Origin: Psychrobacter sp. UBA3480 | GTDB taxonomy: Bacteria > Pseudomonadota > Gammaproteobacteria > Pseudomonadales > Moraxellaceae | Reading direction: 5' to 3' | NCBI RefSeq assembly: GCF_002377945.1 | Contig: NZ_DFQV01000024.1 | Coordinates: 1 to 35,388, forward strand | DNA: 35,388 bases | Part shown: positions 27,482 through 35,388 of the stretch, piece after piece | Numbering within the stretch: position 1 is the first letter of the stretch | How the letters are laid out: each line of letters opens with the position of its first letter | Translations under genes and position numbers: made by a program | Notes under the pieces: model-generated | The model's database searches: none | The model's input: the letters and a program-made list of their open reading frames with translations, nothing else | What the model was told of the DNA's origin: nothing

Positions 27482-27588
27482 CGAATACAGAAAAGTATAT
27501 CGTTAACCTAATTTGAAATAATGATAGGTTTAGATTAATCAAAAAACTTAAGCCGAGAAACGAACGCTAATACAGACCAGAAATCATA

Positions 27589-28680
27589 TTAATTGGCTGT
27601 GACGGATCTGACGTAGTTTGAGGGAAATACCACACTAAATGTCGATCCTTCCCCTTCTACTGAATCGATTTGCAGTTGCGCTTCGTGCTGGTGCAATACG
27701 TGTTTTACAATCGCTAATCCCAATCCCGTACCACCTGTTGCACGGCTGCGACCTTTGTCGATACGATAGAAACGTTCTGTCAAACGGGCGATATGCTCTG
27801 ACGCAATACCAATCCCATCATCTTCGACCGCGAAACGGCAGCCATCAGACGTTCTTGTCCAGCTGATAGTGATATTGCCACCCTTTGGCGTATATTTGAT
27901 TGCATTGATTACTAGATTGGATAGCGCACTATTCAAGTACATCTCTGACCCGTACAGCCCATCGTACGTATCTATATGCAAATGAACGATATGTTTGTAC
28001 GCTTGGTTGTACGCTTGGGCATCGTCGTAGATATTGGTTAGTAGCTTAGTCATATCTATGTAATGCAGCTCATGTGACTCTTCGATTTCAATCTTAGACA
28101 GTAGCAGTAAGTCGTTCACGATTCTGTTCATACGGGCCGTTTGCTGCGTCATCAGCTCAAAACCGCGACGCCATTGCGGCGGCATATCTGGCTGATCGGA
28201 GAAATTCTCTAGGTAGCCCATCATCACAGTTAGTGGTGTTCTAAGCTCATGCGAGACATTCGCCACAAAATCTTGACGCATTTGCTCTAAGTGCCGCAAG
28301 CGGGTCACATCATATACAAACAGCAGTTTTTCATCACCGAAAGGGGTCAATTCACACTTTAAGTAGCGACTAGGATCTCGCCATGATTCTATATGGACGC
28401 CATCGTTAGGTATCGTTGTACCTTCATAGTACTGGCGGAACTCAGGTACAGTAATAAAGTCAAAGATGTTCTGACCTTTATCCTCTGGCTGTAGCAGCAA
28501 TAAGTCTTGTGCCGCCTGATTCCACCATTCTAGACCGTCATTGTTGTTGAGCAAAATCACTGCATCGCGCAGGGCTCGTAGTGCACTGCCGATTTTTTTG
28601 AGTTGCTCTGCTGTGCTTTGAGTAGATATTTGCTCTAATAGAGCTGATTGCTCACTTTGTGCTGGCGCTATCTTGTCCAT
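27589..28680 (-). CDS. phoR: Phosphate-regulon sensor kinase PhoR without membrane segments
   Basis: A 363-residue histidine kinase. A PAS-like region covers about 30-125, the HisKA box is SHELRTPL with His144, and the ATPase domain has NAIKYTPKGG (N box), DDGIGIA (G1) and GTGLGLAIV (G2). Unlike the roughly 430-residue PhoR of E. coli, no hydrophobic N-terminal helix is present. The start is well fixed: AAGGA lies 6 bases before the ATG, and a TAA stop stands two codons upstream in the same frame. phoB ends only 58 bases before it, leaving no room for a lost exon-like segment. It is presumably cytosolic and controlled through PhoU. The name rests on the phoB linkage and PAS-HisKA layout. Confidence 0.9.
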   Translation of the reverse strand: MDKIAPAQSEQSALLEQISTQSTAEQLKKIGSALRALRDAVILLNNNDGLEWWNQAAQDLLLLQPEDKGQNIFDFITVPEFRQYYEGTTIPNDGVHIESWRDPSRYLKCELTPFGDEKLLFVYDVTRLRHLEQMRQDFVANVSHELRTPLTVMMGYLENFSDQPDMPPQWRRGFELMTQQTARMNRIVNDLLLLSKIEIEESHELHYIDMTKLLTNIYDDAQAYNQAYKHIVHLHIDTYDGLYGSEMYLNSALSNLVINAIKYTPKGGNITISWTRTSDGCRFAVEDDGIGIASEHIARLTERFYRIDKGRSRATGGTGLGLAIVKHVLHQHEAQLQIDSVEGEGSTFSVVFPSNYVRSVTAN

Positions 28681-28738
28681 TTTTTATCCTTACCACTATG
28701 CGCGGCCTTTATATCGCTGCGGCATTATTTGTACAAGA

Positions 28739-29443
28739 TTAACTTGGCTCAATCAGGCTAGAAAATCGGTAGCCTGTCCCACGTACCGTCTGTATCAATG
28801 TATCACAGTCATAAGGTCGCAGTAATTTACGTAGACGTTTGATATGCACATCGATGGTTCGATCTTCGATATATACATTGCCGCCCCATACCTGATCGAG
28901 TAGCTGCGTTCGTGTATAGGCGCGCTCAGGGTGACTCATAAAAAATGCCAATAGGCGATATTCTGTGGGCCCAACATCAACGATTTTACCTGCAGCTGTC
29001 ACACGCTGACTTTTGGTATCTAAACTTAACTGTCCAATTTCGATAGGTTTGTCGCTACTCATCGCGCTACTGCGGCGTAGTACGGCTTTGATTCTAGAAA
29101 TCAGCTCACGAGTCGAAAAAGGCTTGGTCATATAATCATCTGCCCCTGCATCTAGACCATGCACCTTACTATCTTCTTCGCTTTTTGCCGTTAGCATAAT
29201 GACTGGTATTTCAGAGAGCAGCTCATCGTTTTTTAGCATACGACAAAAATCCACACCGCTCTTGTCACCCGGCAACATCCAGTCTAACAGTATCAGTGAC
29301 GGCCTATGATCGACCACTTGCTGATGCGCCTCTGATACGTCAGCCGCTTGCAAGCTATCAAACCCAGCCATTTCTAGCGTCATGACAACCATTTCACGAA
29401 TCGCAGGCTCATCTTCAACAATCAAAATTTGCTCATTATACAT
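28739..29443 (-). CDS. phoB: Phosphate-regulon response regulator PhoB
   Basis: A 234-residue OmpR-family regulator. The receiver domain has Glu10/Asp11, phosphoacceptor Asp54 in LLDWMLPG, Thr85 and Lys107 in MTKPF. The winged-helix DNA-binding half includes DVGPTEYRLLAFFM, RTQLLDQVWG and VDVHIKRLRKLL, close to E. coli PhoB. A weak GAGA precedes the ATG. It is first in the phoB-phoR operon and has a Pho box 88-105 bases upstream, so it should activate itself when phosphate is low. Confidence 0.97.
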   Translation of the reverse strand: MYNEQILIVEDEPAIREMVVMTLEMAGFDSLQAADVSEAHQQVVDHRPSLILLDWMLPGDKSGVDFCRMLKNDELLSEIPVIMLTAKSEEDSKVHGLDAGADDYMTKPFSTRELISRIKAVLRRSSAMSSDKPIEIGQLSLDTKSQRVTAAGKIVDVGPTEYRLLAFFMSHPERAYTRTQLLDQVWGGNVYIEDRTIDVHIKRLRKLLRPYDCDTLIQTVRGTGYRFSSLIEPS

Positions 29444-29514
29444 AGGACATTCTCGGTGTTAGCGGACAAAATCTAGCATGTAAAAAGGCGATATATACTC
29501 ACCAGTCTCTACCT

Positions 29515-29548
29515 ATTAAACGGATTAATTATGACAGCTTGATGACAC
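29515..29548 (-). promoter_or_regulatory. Pho box and -10 of the phoB promoter
   Basis: The minus strand of 29531-29548 reads GTGTCAT-CAAG-CTGTCAT, two 7-base repeats 11 bases apart, close to the E. coli Pho box. Exactly 10 bases further is TTTAAT (29515-29520), the spacing known for PhoB-activated promoters that lack a -35 box. The box begins 8 bases before dtd's stop-distal edge, that is, just downstream of dtd. Confidence 0.8.
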
Positions 29549-29555
29549 TCTAAAA

Positions 29556-30008
29556 TCAGATTTCTAGTAAAAAATTGAGCGGCCCATCATTGACGCTCGA
29601 CACTTGCATATCAGCACCAAACTGACCAGTTGCCACGTTCGGGTGCTTAGTTTTGGCATAATCGACCAGTTGTTCAAATAATGCTTGCGCCGCAGCAGGT
29701 GCCATCGCACCACCAAAGTCTGGTCGGCGCCCTTTGTCTGTTTTTGCCATCAAGGTAAATTGCGAGACCAATAATAGCCCACCAGCAACCTGCTGAACGT
29801 TTTTATCAAGTTTACCAAATTTTGCAGGATCATCGTCATTTTCAAAAATGCGATAGGTCAGTATTTTGTCAATCATACGCTGGGCAGCGGCGAAATCGTC
29901 TTCATGCCCTAAGCCAATATATGCCAATACCCCATGCCCAATCTCGCCAATACACTGCTGATCGACGACCACACTAGCGTGCTTCACCCGTTGTATGAGT
30001 GCTTTCAT
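29556..30008 (-). CDS. dtd: D-aminoacyl-tRNA deacylase
   Basis: A 150-residue DTD that removes D-amino acids (and glycine from tRNA-Ala) from mischarged tRNA, protecting translation. It begins MKALIQRVKHASV, has the SQFTL motif at 82-86 and GRRPDFGGAMAP. The second active-site motif reads NDGPLN (140-145) where most DTDs have NxGPVT; the Gly-Pro that gives chiral proofreading is kept, but Val-Thr is replaced by Leu-Asn. AAGGA lies 8 bases before the ATG. phoB follows 112 bases downstream on the same strand with its own promoter. Confidence 0.95.
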   Translation of the reverse strand: MKALIQRVKHASVVVDQQCIGEIGHGVLAYIGLGHEDDFAAAQRMIDKILTYRIFENDDDPAKFGKLDKNVQQVAGGLLLVSQFTLMAKTDKGRRPDFGGAMAPAAAQALFEQLVDYAKTKHPNVATGQFGADMQVSSVNDGPLNFLLEI

Positions 30009-30089
30009 TTACTAATTCCTTAACAGATTATGGCCATACAATAATATGCTGTCCATGATAAAATACCGTCATTAACTTAACTATTATTA

Positions 30090-30247
30090 GGGCGTGTTTG
30101 ATATTCACAAATAGGTGCTGCGGATCGTTAAAACTGTTCCAGACAAGGCGTAAATCTAGATAATGCTCATGCCTTATCTAGATTTACAACGTAGTATGGC
30201 GCAATTTTAGCCACTGTCAGTGCCATGGTCGAATTTCCAACGCGCCC
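30090..30247. mobile_element. MITE-like intergenic repeat element
   Basis: 158 bases with no gene, bounded by imperfect inverted repeats: 30090-30106 (GGGCGTGTTTGATATTC) against 30231-30247, 14 of 17 matching. TATTA lies directly outside the left end (30085-30089) and one base outside the right end (30249-30253), a possible target-site duplication. Inside is a perfect 14-bp palindrome (30150-30163 with 30174-30187). It resembles a miniature inverted-repeat element, but no second full copy occurs in this window. Confidence 0.45.
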
Positions 30248-30281
30248 CTATTACATTACACCTTATTTTGGTAGCCTTATT

Positions 30282-31118
30282 ATGAATGTATTTACCACCT
30301 TACAACAGCTTGTGCCGCAGCAAAAGCTCAGTAAAGTCGCTGGACGTTTGGCCGCCAGTCGCCACCCTTATGTCAAACGTACCTTTATCCGTAGCTTTGC
30401 CAAAGCTTATAATATCAGCTTAGACGAGTACGAACGCCAAAGCCTTAACGCTTATGAGAGTTTTAATGACTTTTTTACCCGCGAGTTAAAAGAAGACGCT
30501 CGTACCATCGACGCTACTGCAAACGGTATCGTGAGTCCTGCGGACGGTATTATCTCTCAGCTAGGACAAATCGAAGACCACAAACTGCTACAAGCCAAAG
30601 GTCGTCACTATGATGTCGGCCAATTACTTGCTGATAGTGAAGATGGCAGTTATTTCGCTGATGGCAGTTTTGCGACTATTTACTTAGCACCTAGCAACTA
30701 TCACCGTGTGCATATGCCGTTTACTGGCACATTGACCAAGACTCGCTATGTACCTGGCACATTGTTTTCGGTCAACAATACTACGGCGGCTAACGTGCCA
30801 GACTTGTTTGCGCGTAATGAGCGTCTGGTCTGTATGTTTGATACCAGGTATGGCAAAGCAGCTGTTGTGATGGTTGGTGCTATGATTGTCGCTGGTATCG
30901 AAACCGTCGCCACTGGCAAAATCACCCGCACGGATGATATACAGGAAGCGGATCACGATATGCAGTTTGCTGCAGGCGAAGAGCTTGGACGCTTCTATCT
31001 AGGCTCAACGGCTATTGTAGTATTACCAAAAGCAGCGAAGGCTGACTGGCTAGATAGTATGCAAGCCAACGGCGTCGTGCAAATGGGTCAATTGCTAGGA
31101 ATGGCAAATGCTCAATAA
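30282..31118 (+). CDS. psd: Phosphatidylserine decarboxylase proenzyme
   Basis: A 278-residue pyruvoyl enzyme of the inner membrane that makes phosphatidylethanolamine. The self-cleavage site is LGST with Ser242, which becomes the pyruvoyl group on the alpha chain. Asp88 in SPADG and His144 in YHRVHMP complete the autocleavage triad. FNDFFTRELK and LFSVNNTTAANVPDLFARNERL are conserved blocks. I chose ATG 30282 because homologues begin here; the frame continues 19 codons upstream into the MITE-like element, which argues against that longer start. The ribosome site is weak. A strong terminator follows. Confidence 0.96.
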   Translation: MNVFTTLQQLVPQQKLSKVAGRLAASRHPYVKRTFIRSFAKAYNISLDEYERQSLNAYESFNDFFTRELKEDARTIDATANGIVSPADGIISQLGQIEDHKLLQAKGRHYDVGQLLADSEDGSYFADGSFATIYLAPSNYHRVHMPFTGTLTKTRYVPGTLFSVNNTTAANVPDLFARNERLVCMFDTRYGKAAVVMVGAMIVAGIETVATGKITRTDDIQEADHDMQFAAGEELGRFYLGSTAIVVLPKAAKADWLDSMQANGVVQMGQLLGMANAQ

Positions 31119-31147
31119 CACGCCTGTATAAAAGCACTCAAAATATC

Positions 31148-31191
31148 AGCCCAGTTAAGCATGAATCATCATGCTTAACTGGGCTTTTTTT
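31148..31191 (+). terminator. Intrinsic terminator after psd
   Basis: A perfect 17-bp stem (31148-31164 with 31169-31185), loop ATCA, followed by T7. Confidence 0.95.
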
Positions 31192-31212
31192 ATGCCTGCT
31201 ACTTATGTAGAT

Positions 31213-31842
31213 TTATGCGTCAATCAGCCAACCTTGCTGAGTTGCGTATGCAATATTATGTGAGAGCCAATCATGGATAGGAGGGAAGCTGTCTTTGATA
31301 AATGCATGCGCATCTGCCACTTGCGAACGCGTGACACCAAGCTCAATCCACGTTTTACCATCGGTATTTAGATTGAGTAAAAACGGCAATAAGCGATCGA
31401 CCACTCTGAGCAACTGGCTCTCTTTGCTACTTCCTGTTTCCTGCGCTTCCCAAACCTCACTCAAATCACCGATGCCATTGCCTCGCTCACGTTGCAATCT
31501 GGCAATGCCTGCGCGCTCTTCGACGTGTGCATCAGTACGCGTATCGGCATACAAGAAAGTATCGCCCGCATCAATCTCACCTAAATCATGGACTAACGCC
31601 ATCTTCAGCAATTTTTCGTGATTGACGTCTAGCGCAAATAATTCAGCAATCGACCAACAGGCCATCGCTAAATGCCAAGAATGTTCGGCAGAGTTCTCTT
31701 TGCGAGTGGTCTGTGTCACATAGCTGCGGCGATTCACTCGTTTGAGCGCATCTAACTCCAACAAGAAATGAGTGACATCATCGATGTTGATATGTGAAGT
31801 AGATTCGGAATGAGTGAGTGATATAGAGCTGGCTTGCGACAT
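31213..31842 (-). CDS. HD-domain hydrolase, YfbR/HDDC2-like
   Basis: A 209-residue cytosolic metal-dependent phosphohydrolase. The HD residues are His54 in SAEHSWHLAM, His85-Asp86 in LVHDLGEIDAGD and a later Asp149 in RVVDRLLPF, the order seen in YfbR/HDDC2 deoxynucleoside 5'-monophosphate nucleotidases. Substrate is inferred only from this resemblance. The first 18 residues, Ser/Thr-rich, precede the core. AGAGAA is the only ribosome site, about 6 bases upstream. A perfect TATAAT lies about 80 bases before the start. Single-gene unit convergent with psd. Confidence 0.88.
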   Translation of the reverse strand: MSQASSISLTHSESTSHINIDDVTHFLLELDALKRVNRRSYVTQTTRKENSAEHSWHLAMACWSIAELFALDVNHEKLLKMALVHDLGEIDAGDTFLYADTRTDAHVEERAGIARLQRERGNGIGDLSEVWEAQETGSSKESQLLRVVDRLLPFLLNLNTDGKTWIELGVTRSQVADAHAFIKDSFPPIHDWLSHNIAYATQQGWLIDA

Positions 31843-31920
31843 TGATTTTCTCTGGTTTTCTCTAGTTATTGGTTTTAATGCTTATAAGTTCTAGCGATTT
31901 TAAGTTTCATTGCTCAAGGT

Positions 31921-31926
31921 ATTATA
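31921..31926 (-). promoter_or_regulatory. Candidate -10 box for the HD-domain gene
   Basis: Perfect TATAAT on the minus strand, 79 bases before the ATG; the -35 region is poor. Confidence 0.35.
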
Positions 31927-31971
31927 GTTAGTTTGATATATAGCAATGGTTAAAAAACTATTATAGTTGTC

Positions 31972-32003
31972 AAAAAAATAGCGCTTATTTTACCAAGCGC
32001 TAT
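31972..32003 (-). terminator. Intrinsic terminator after the isochorismatase gene
   Basis: ATAGCGCTT/AAGCGCTAT (31978-31986 and 31995-32003), 9-bp stem, 8-base loop, followed on the minus strand by T7. Confidence 0.85.
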
Positions 32004-32080
32004 CTATTATAAATCAGAAGATAAATGGTTAAATTGAAACTCTATTTATCCAAGTCTTTAAGCAACTAAAGCTTAACCAC

Positions 32081-32656
32081 CTACTTAATCAAATTAATGA
32101 TTGTTTTAAATGCAGGATCTTCGCTGCTACGGCACAGTTCAAATAAGATTGATTCGACAGTACTGATCACCCCACCTGCACGGCGAATACGGCGAATCGC
32201 TTGCTTCTTATCATAAGGAAAACGAGAACCCACTGCATCCCCAATAATGACAGGCTGCATACCATTGTCCAATAAATCTAGTGCCGTCTGCATGATACAG
32301 ACATGAGCTTCAGCACCAAAAAGCAGAACAGTACTACGGTTCTGCTGCGCTAGATGGTGCCATGAATCATTATTATCGCAGGCACTAAAGGTGACCTTTT
32401 CAAAGCTCTTGGCATTGTCTCCTTCGAGTACGTCGCGCAGCTCTGGCAAGGTATCGCCCAATCCTTTTTTATATTGTTCATTGAGCATAATTGGAATATT
32501 GAGCGCTTGCAGCCCTTTAATCAATGTAACGGTTTTTTTTACGATATTTTCGTGATCATAGATATGCGGGGTTAAGCGCTCTTGCACGTCGACAATCATC
32601 GCTTGGGTATTCTCACGAGCGATTCGATAGGTGCGATCATTAATCATAGTAGACAT
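32081..32656 (-). CDS. Isochorismatase-family cysteine hydrolase
   Basis: A 191-residue cytosolic protein of the isochorismatase-like (YcaC-type) fold. The catalytic triad is visible: Asp23 in IVDVQE, Lys87 in FEKVTFSAC and Cys120 in EAHVCIMQT. Family members hydrolyse isochorismate, nicotinamide or other amides; a nicotinamidase would carry metal-ligand histidines (DxHxxxH) that are missing, so that function is unlikely. The ATG at 32654-32656 has AAGGAG 7 bases upstream; an in-frame ATG 25 codons earlier lacks one. It has its own terminator and stands between the HD-domain gene and fadBA. Confidence 0.88.
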   Translation of the reverse strand: MSTMINDRTYRIARENTQAMIVDVQERLTPHIYDHENIVKKTVTLIKGLQALNIPIMLNEQYKKGLGDTLPELRDVLEGDNAKSFEKVTFSACDNNDSWHHLAQQNRSTVLLFGAEAHVCIMQTALDLLDNGMQPVIIGDAVGSRFPYDKKQAIRRIRRAGGVISTVESILFELCRSSEDPAFKTIINLIK

Positions 32657-32850
32657 AGTACACTCCTTGTACGGCTGACAGTTGCAACTAAAAACTATTT
32701 TAGAATTATCATAAACAGTGCCATGGTTCATCTTTCTCTTATTTAGTCATAGTTTCATGAATGCGTCAATGGAGATAATTTTTAATCACCGTGATACTGT
32801 GTTTTTCGACTCTATGATTTACTAACTGGCCAACTATTAATTTTACCCAT

Positions 32851-32885
32851 AAAAAAACCTCTAGCCGTTATGACTAGAGGTTTTT
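32851..32885. terminator. Bidirectional terminator after fadBA
   Basis: AAAAACCTCTAG and CTAGAGGTTTTT (32853-32864, 32874-32885) form a 12-bp stem with a 9-base loop; the minus-strand T tract has 7 T. It ends the fadB-fadA operon. Confidence 0.92.
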
Positions 32886-32941
32886 CGTTAGCGAGTAGCT
32901 ACTTATTGAGTGTTCAAATAATCTTGTTTATATAAATAAGA

Positions 32942-34159
<1,218 letters not shown>

Positions 34160-34254
34160 TTACGACTATTACCTCGTCAATCTCGCTCAAAGTACAATAG
34201 GTACATTTGCGCTTGATTTACTCGTACTAGCATTAAACTGAACCAACTATAATC

Positions 34255-34316
34255 GTACGTTCGCTATTGGAGACGATTCATGTCTCAATTGCTTTCATGC
34301 AAAATAGCAAACGTAC
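34255..34316 (-). other. Predicted three-way junction between fadB and fadA
   Basis: An outer 14-bp stem (34255-34268 with 34303-34316; one position is G-U in the fadBA transcript) encloses two small hairpins, GAGAC/GTCTC (34270-34274, 34282-34286) and TTGC/GCAA (34289-34292, 34299-34302). No T tract follows, so it is not a simple terminator. Confidence 0.5.
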
Positions 34317-34344
34317 TGCACCTTATCCTAGTAATGACTGACTA

Positions 34345-35388
34345 TTACGCTGTTGCGTAAAAAGTCTCGCCTGCGGCTGCCATGTCGCGAATCTTTTGTG
34401 GCGCTTCATAAGCTTTGCCAAGATGTGCGTATTTTTCACATAGTGCCAAGTAGTTATCTAGACCCATTTGGTCGACATAACGGCATGGGCCACCACGGAA
34501 TGGAGGGAAACCTACGCCCATAATCATCGCCATGTCGGCCTCGCTTGGTGTGCTTACGATGTTATCTTCTAGGCAGCGAACGGTTTCGTTGCAGAAGGCA
34601 ATCATAGTGCGATCGATGATTGCTTGATCGTCAAACGTTTGCTTTTCGCTATCGGTCGTGGCTTTTAGCAGCTCGTAAGTGGCTTCGTCAGCAACTTTCT
34701 TTGGCTTGCCGCGCTTGTCCATTTCGTACTTATAGAAACCGATACCGTTTTTCTGACCTAAACGCTCATTGTCATATAGATGCTGGATAGCACCTTTATA
34801 ATCAGGCTTCATGCGATCAGGGAAGCCATCAGCCATCACTGCTGCGCCATGTACACCTGTATCTAGACCGACCACGTCGATTAGATAAGCAGGGCCCATT
34901 GGCCAACCGAATTTTTCCATCACTTTATCGACATGAGCAAAGTCAGCACCTTGCTTCAGTAGCAAGTCAAACGCGCCAAAGTATGGGAACAATACACGGT
35001 TTACGAGGAAACCTGGGCAATCGTTAACCACTACTGGCACTTTACCCATTTTAGAAGCGAGTGCAACGGTAGTCGCGATGGCTTCTTCAGATGATTTCTC
35101 ACCGCGGATAACTTCTACCAATGGCATACGATGTACTGGGTTGAAGAAATGCATACCAACGAAGTTTTCTGGACGCTCAAGCGCTTCTGCTAGGAACGTA
35201 ATAGAGATAGTCGAGGTGTTTGACGCTAGGATACAATCGTCTTTTACTAGACCTTCTACTTCTTTTAGTACCGCACGCTTCACGTTTGGATTTTCTACGA
35301 CGGCTTCGATTACGATATCAGTTTCAGCAAAATCACCGTAGTTCAAAGTAGGACGGATACGGCTCAACGTTTCACCCATTTTTGCTGG
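34345..35388 (-). CDS. fadB: Fatty-acid oxidation complex alpha subunit, 5' part missing
   Basis: The C-terminal 347 residues of FadB; the reading frame runs through the right edge of the window, so the true start and the N-terminal enoyl-CoA hydratase domain lie outside. An internal Met at 35379 should not be taken as the start. The visible part is the NAD-dependent 3-hydroxyacyl-CoA dehydrogenase: IVIEAVVEN and ASNTSTISI from the Rossmann end, [15 protein letters not shown] with the catalytic His, [16 protein letters not shown], then the second helical domain with [16 protein letters not shown]. FadB handles the two middle steps of the beta-oxidation cycle and feeds FadA, next in the operon. 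Confidence 0.97.
   Translation of the reverse strand, partial: PAKMGETLSRIRPTLNYGDFAETDIVIEAVVENPNVKRAVLKEVEGLVKDDCILASNTSTISITFLAEALERPENFVGMHFFNPVHRMPLVEVIRGEKSSEEAIATTVALASKMGKVPVVVNDCPGFLVNRVLFPYFGAFDLLLKQGADFAHVDKVMEKFGWPMGPAYLIDVVGLDTGVHGAAVMADGFPDRMKPDYKGAIQHLYDNERLGQKNGIGFYKYEMDKRGKPKKVADEATYELLKATTDSEKQTFDDQAIIDRTMIAFCNETVRCLEDNIVSTPSEADMAMIMGVGFPPFRGGPCRYVDQMGLDNYLALCEKYAHLGKAYEAPQKIRDMAAAGETFYATA

Noticed and set aside
32081..32656. Isochorismatase-fold protein as a nicotinamidase linked to NAD salvage
   Set aside because: The metal-binding histidines of nicotinamidases are not seen, and the gene is 15 kb from nadV.

Overview
The window looks like a chromosomal segment of a Moraxellaceae gammaproteobacterium, most likely Psychrobacter. 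That is inferred from moderate-to-low GC, the protein sequences, and familiar gene neighbourhoods (ibaG-murA-hisG-hisD-hisC; the dolP/yraN/rsmI group; a fused NadM-Nudix protein beside nadV). No plasmid, phage, CRISPR, rRNA or tRNA gene was seen. I found 34 protein genes, nearly all of housekeeping or conserved families, separated by many clear intrinsic terminators.

Layout. 79-5252 (minus): a histidine/peptidoglycan operon, ibaG-murA-hisG-hisD-hisC. 5417-10376: a secreted esterase, a BON-domain lipoprotein, YraN, then RsmI and a PfkB sugar/nucleoside kinase on the plus strand. 10493-12755 (minus): O-acetylhomoserine sulfhydrylase and NfuA. 13323-18252 (plus): an alpha/beta hydrolase overlapping a small two-helix membrane protein, then an NAD salvage unit, NadM-Nudix and NadV, with an SGNH hydrolase overlapping the end of nadV. 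18364-23837: the zinc-free L31 paralogue, a YceI protein, a FemAB-like acyltransferase between two near-identical terminators, a small lipoprotein and an FAD oxidoreductase. 23970-27481: a LOG-family protein, another alpha/beta hydrolase, a DEDDh exonuclease fused to a DUF3820-like tail, and a LytM peptidase. 27589-30008 (minus): dtd and phoB-phoR, with a well-formed Pho box in front of phoB. 30282-35388: phosphatidylserine decarboxylase, an HD-domain nucleotidase, an isochorismatase-fold hydrolase, and fadB-fadA; fadB runs off the right edge.

How the genes work together. NadV makes NMN from nicotinamide and PRPP, and NadM adenylates it to NAD, so the pair is a complete nicotinamide salvage route. 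HisG is the short form, so it needs a HisZ partner encoded elsewhere. PhoB should activate its own operon through the Pho box. The encoded PhoR has no membrane segment, which is unusual.

I found no convincing new multi-gene system. The most interesting unexplained signals are non-coding: a 158-bp MITE-like element in front of psd, a predicted three-way junction between fadB and fadA, a structured leader before nadV with two competing copies of one pairing partner, a possible small RNA upstream of the hydrolase at 13323, and palindromes in the promoters of the L31 gene.
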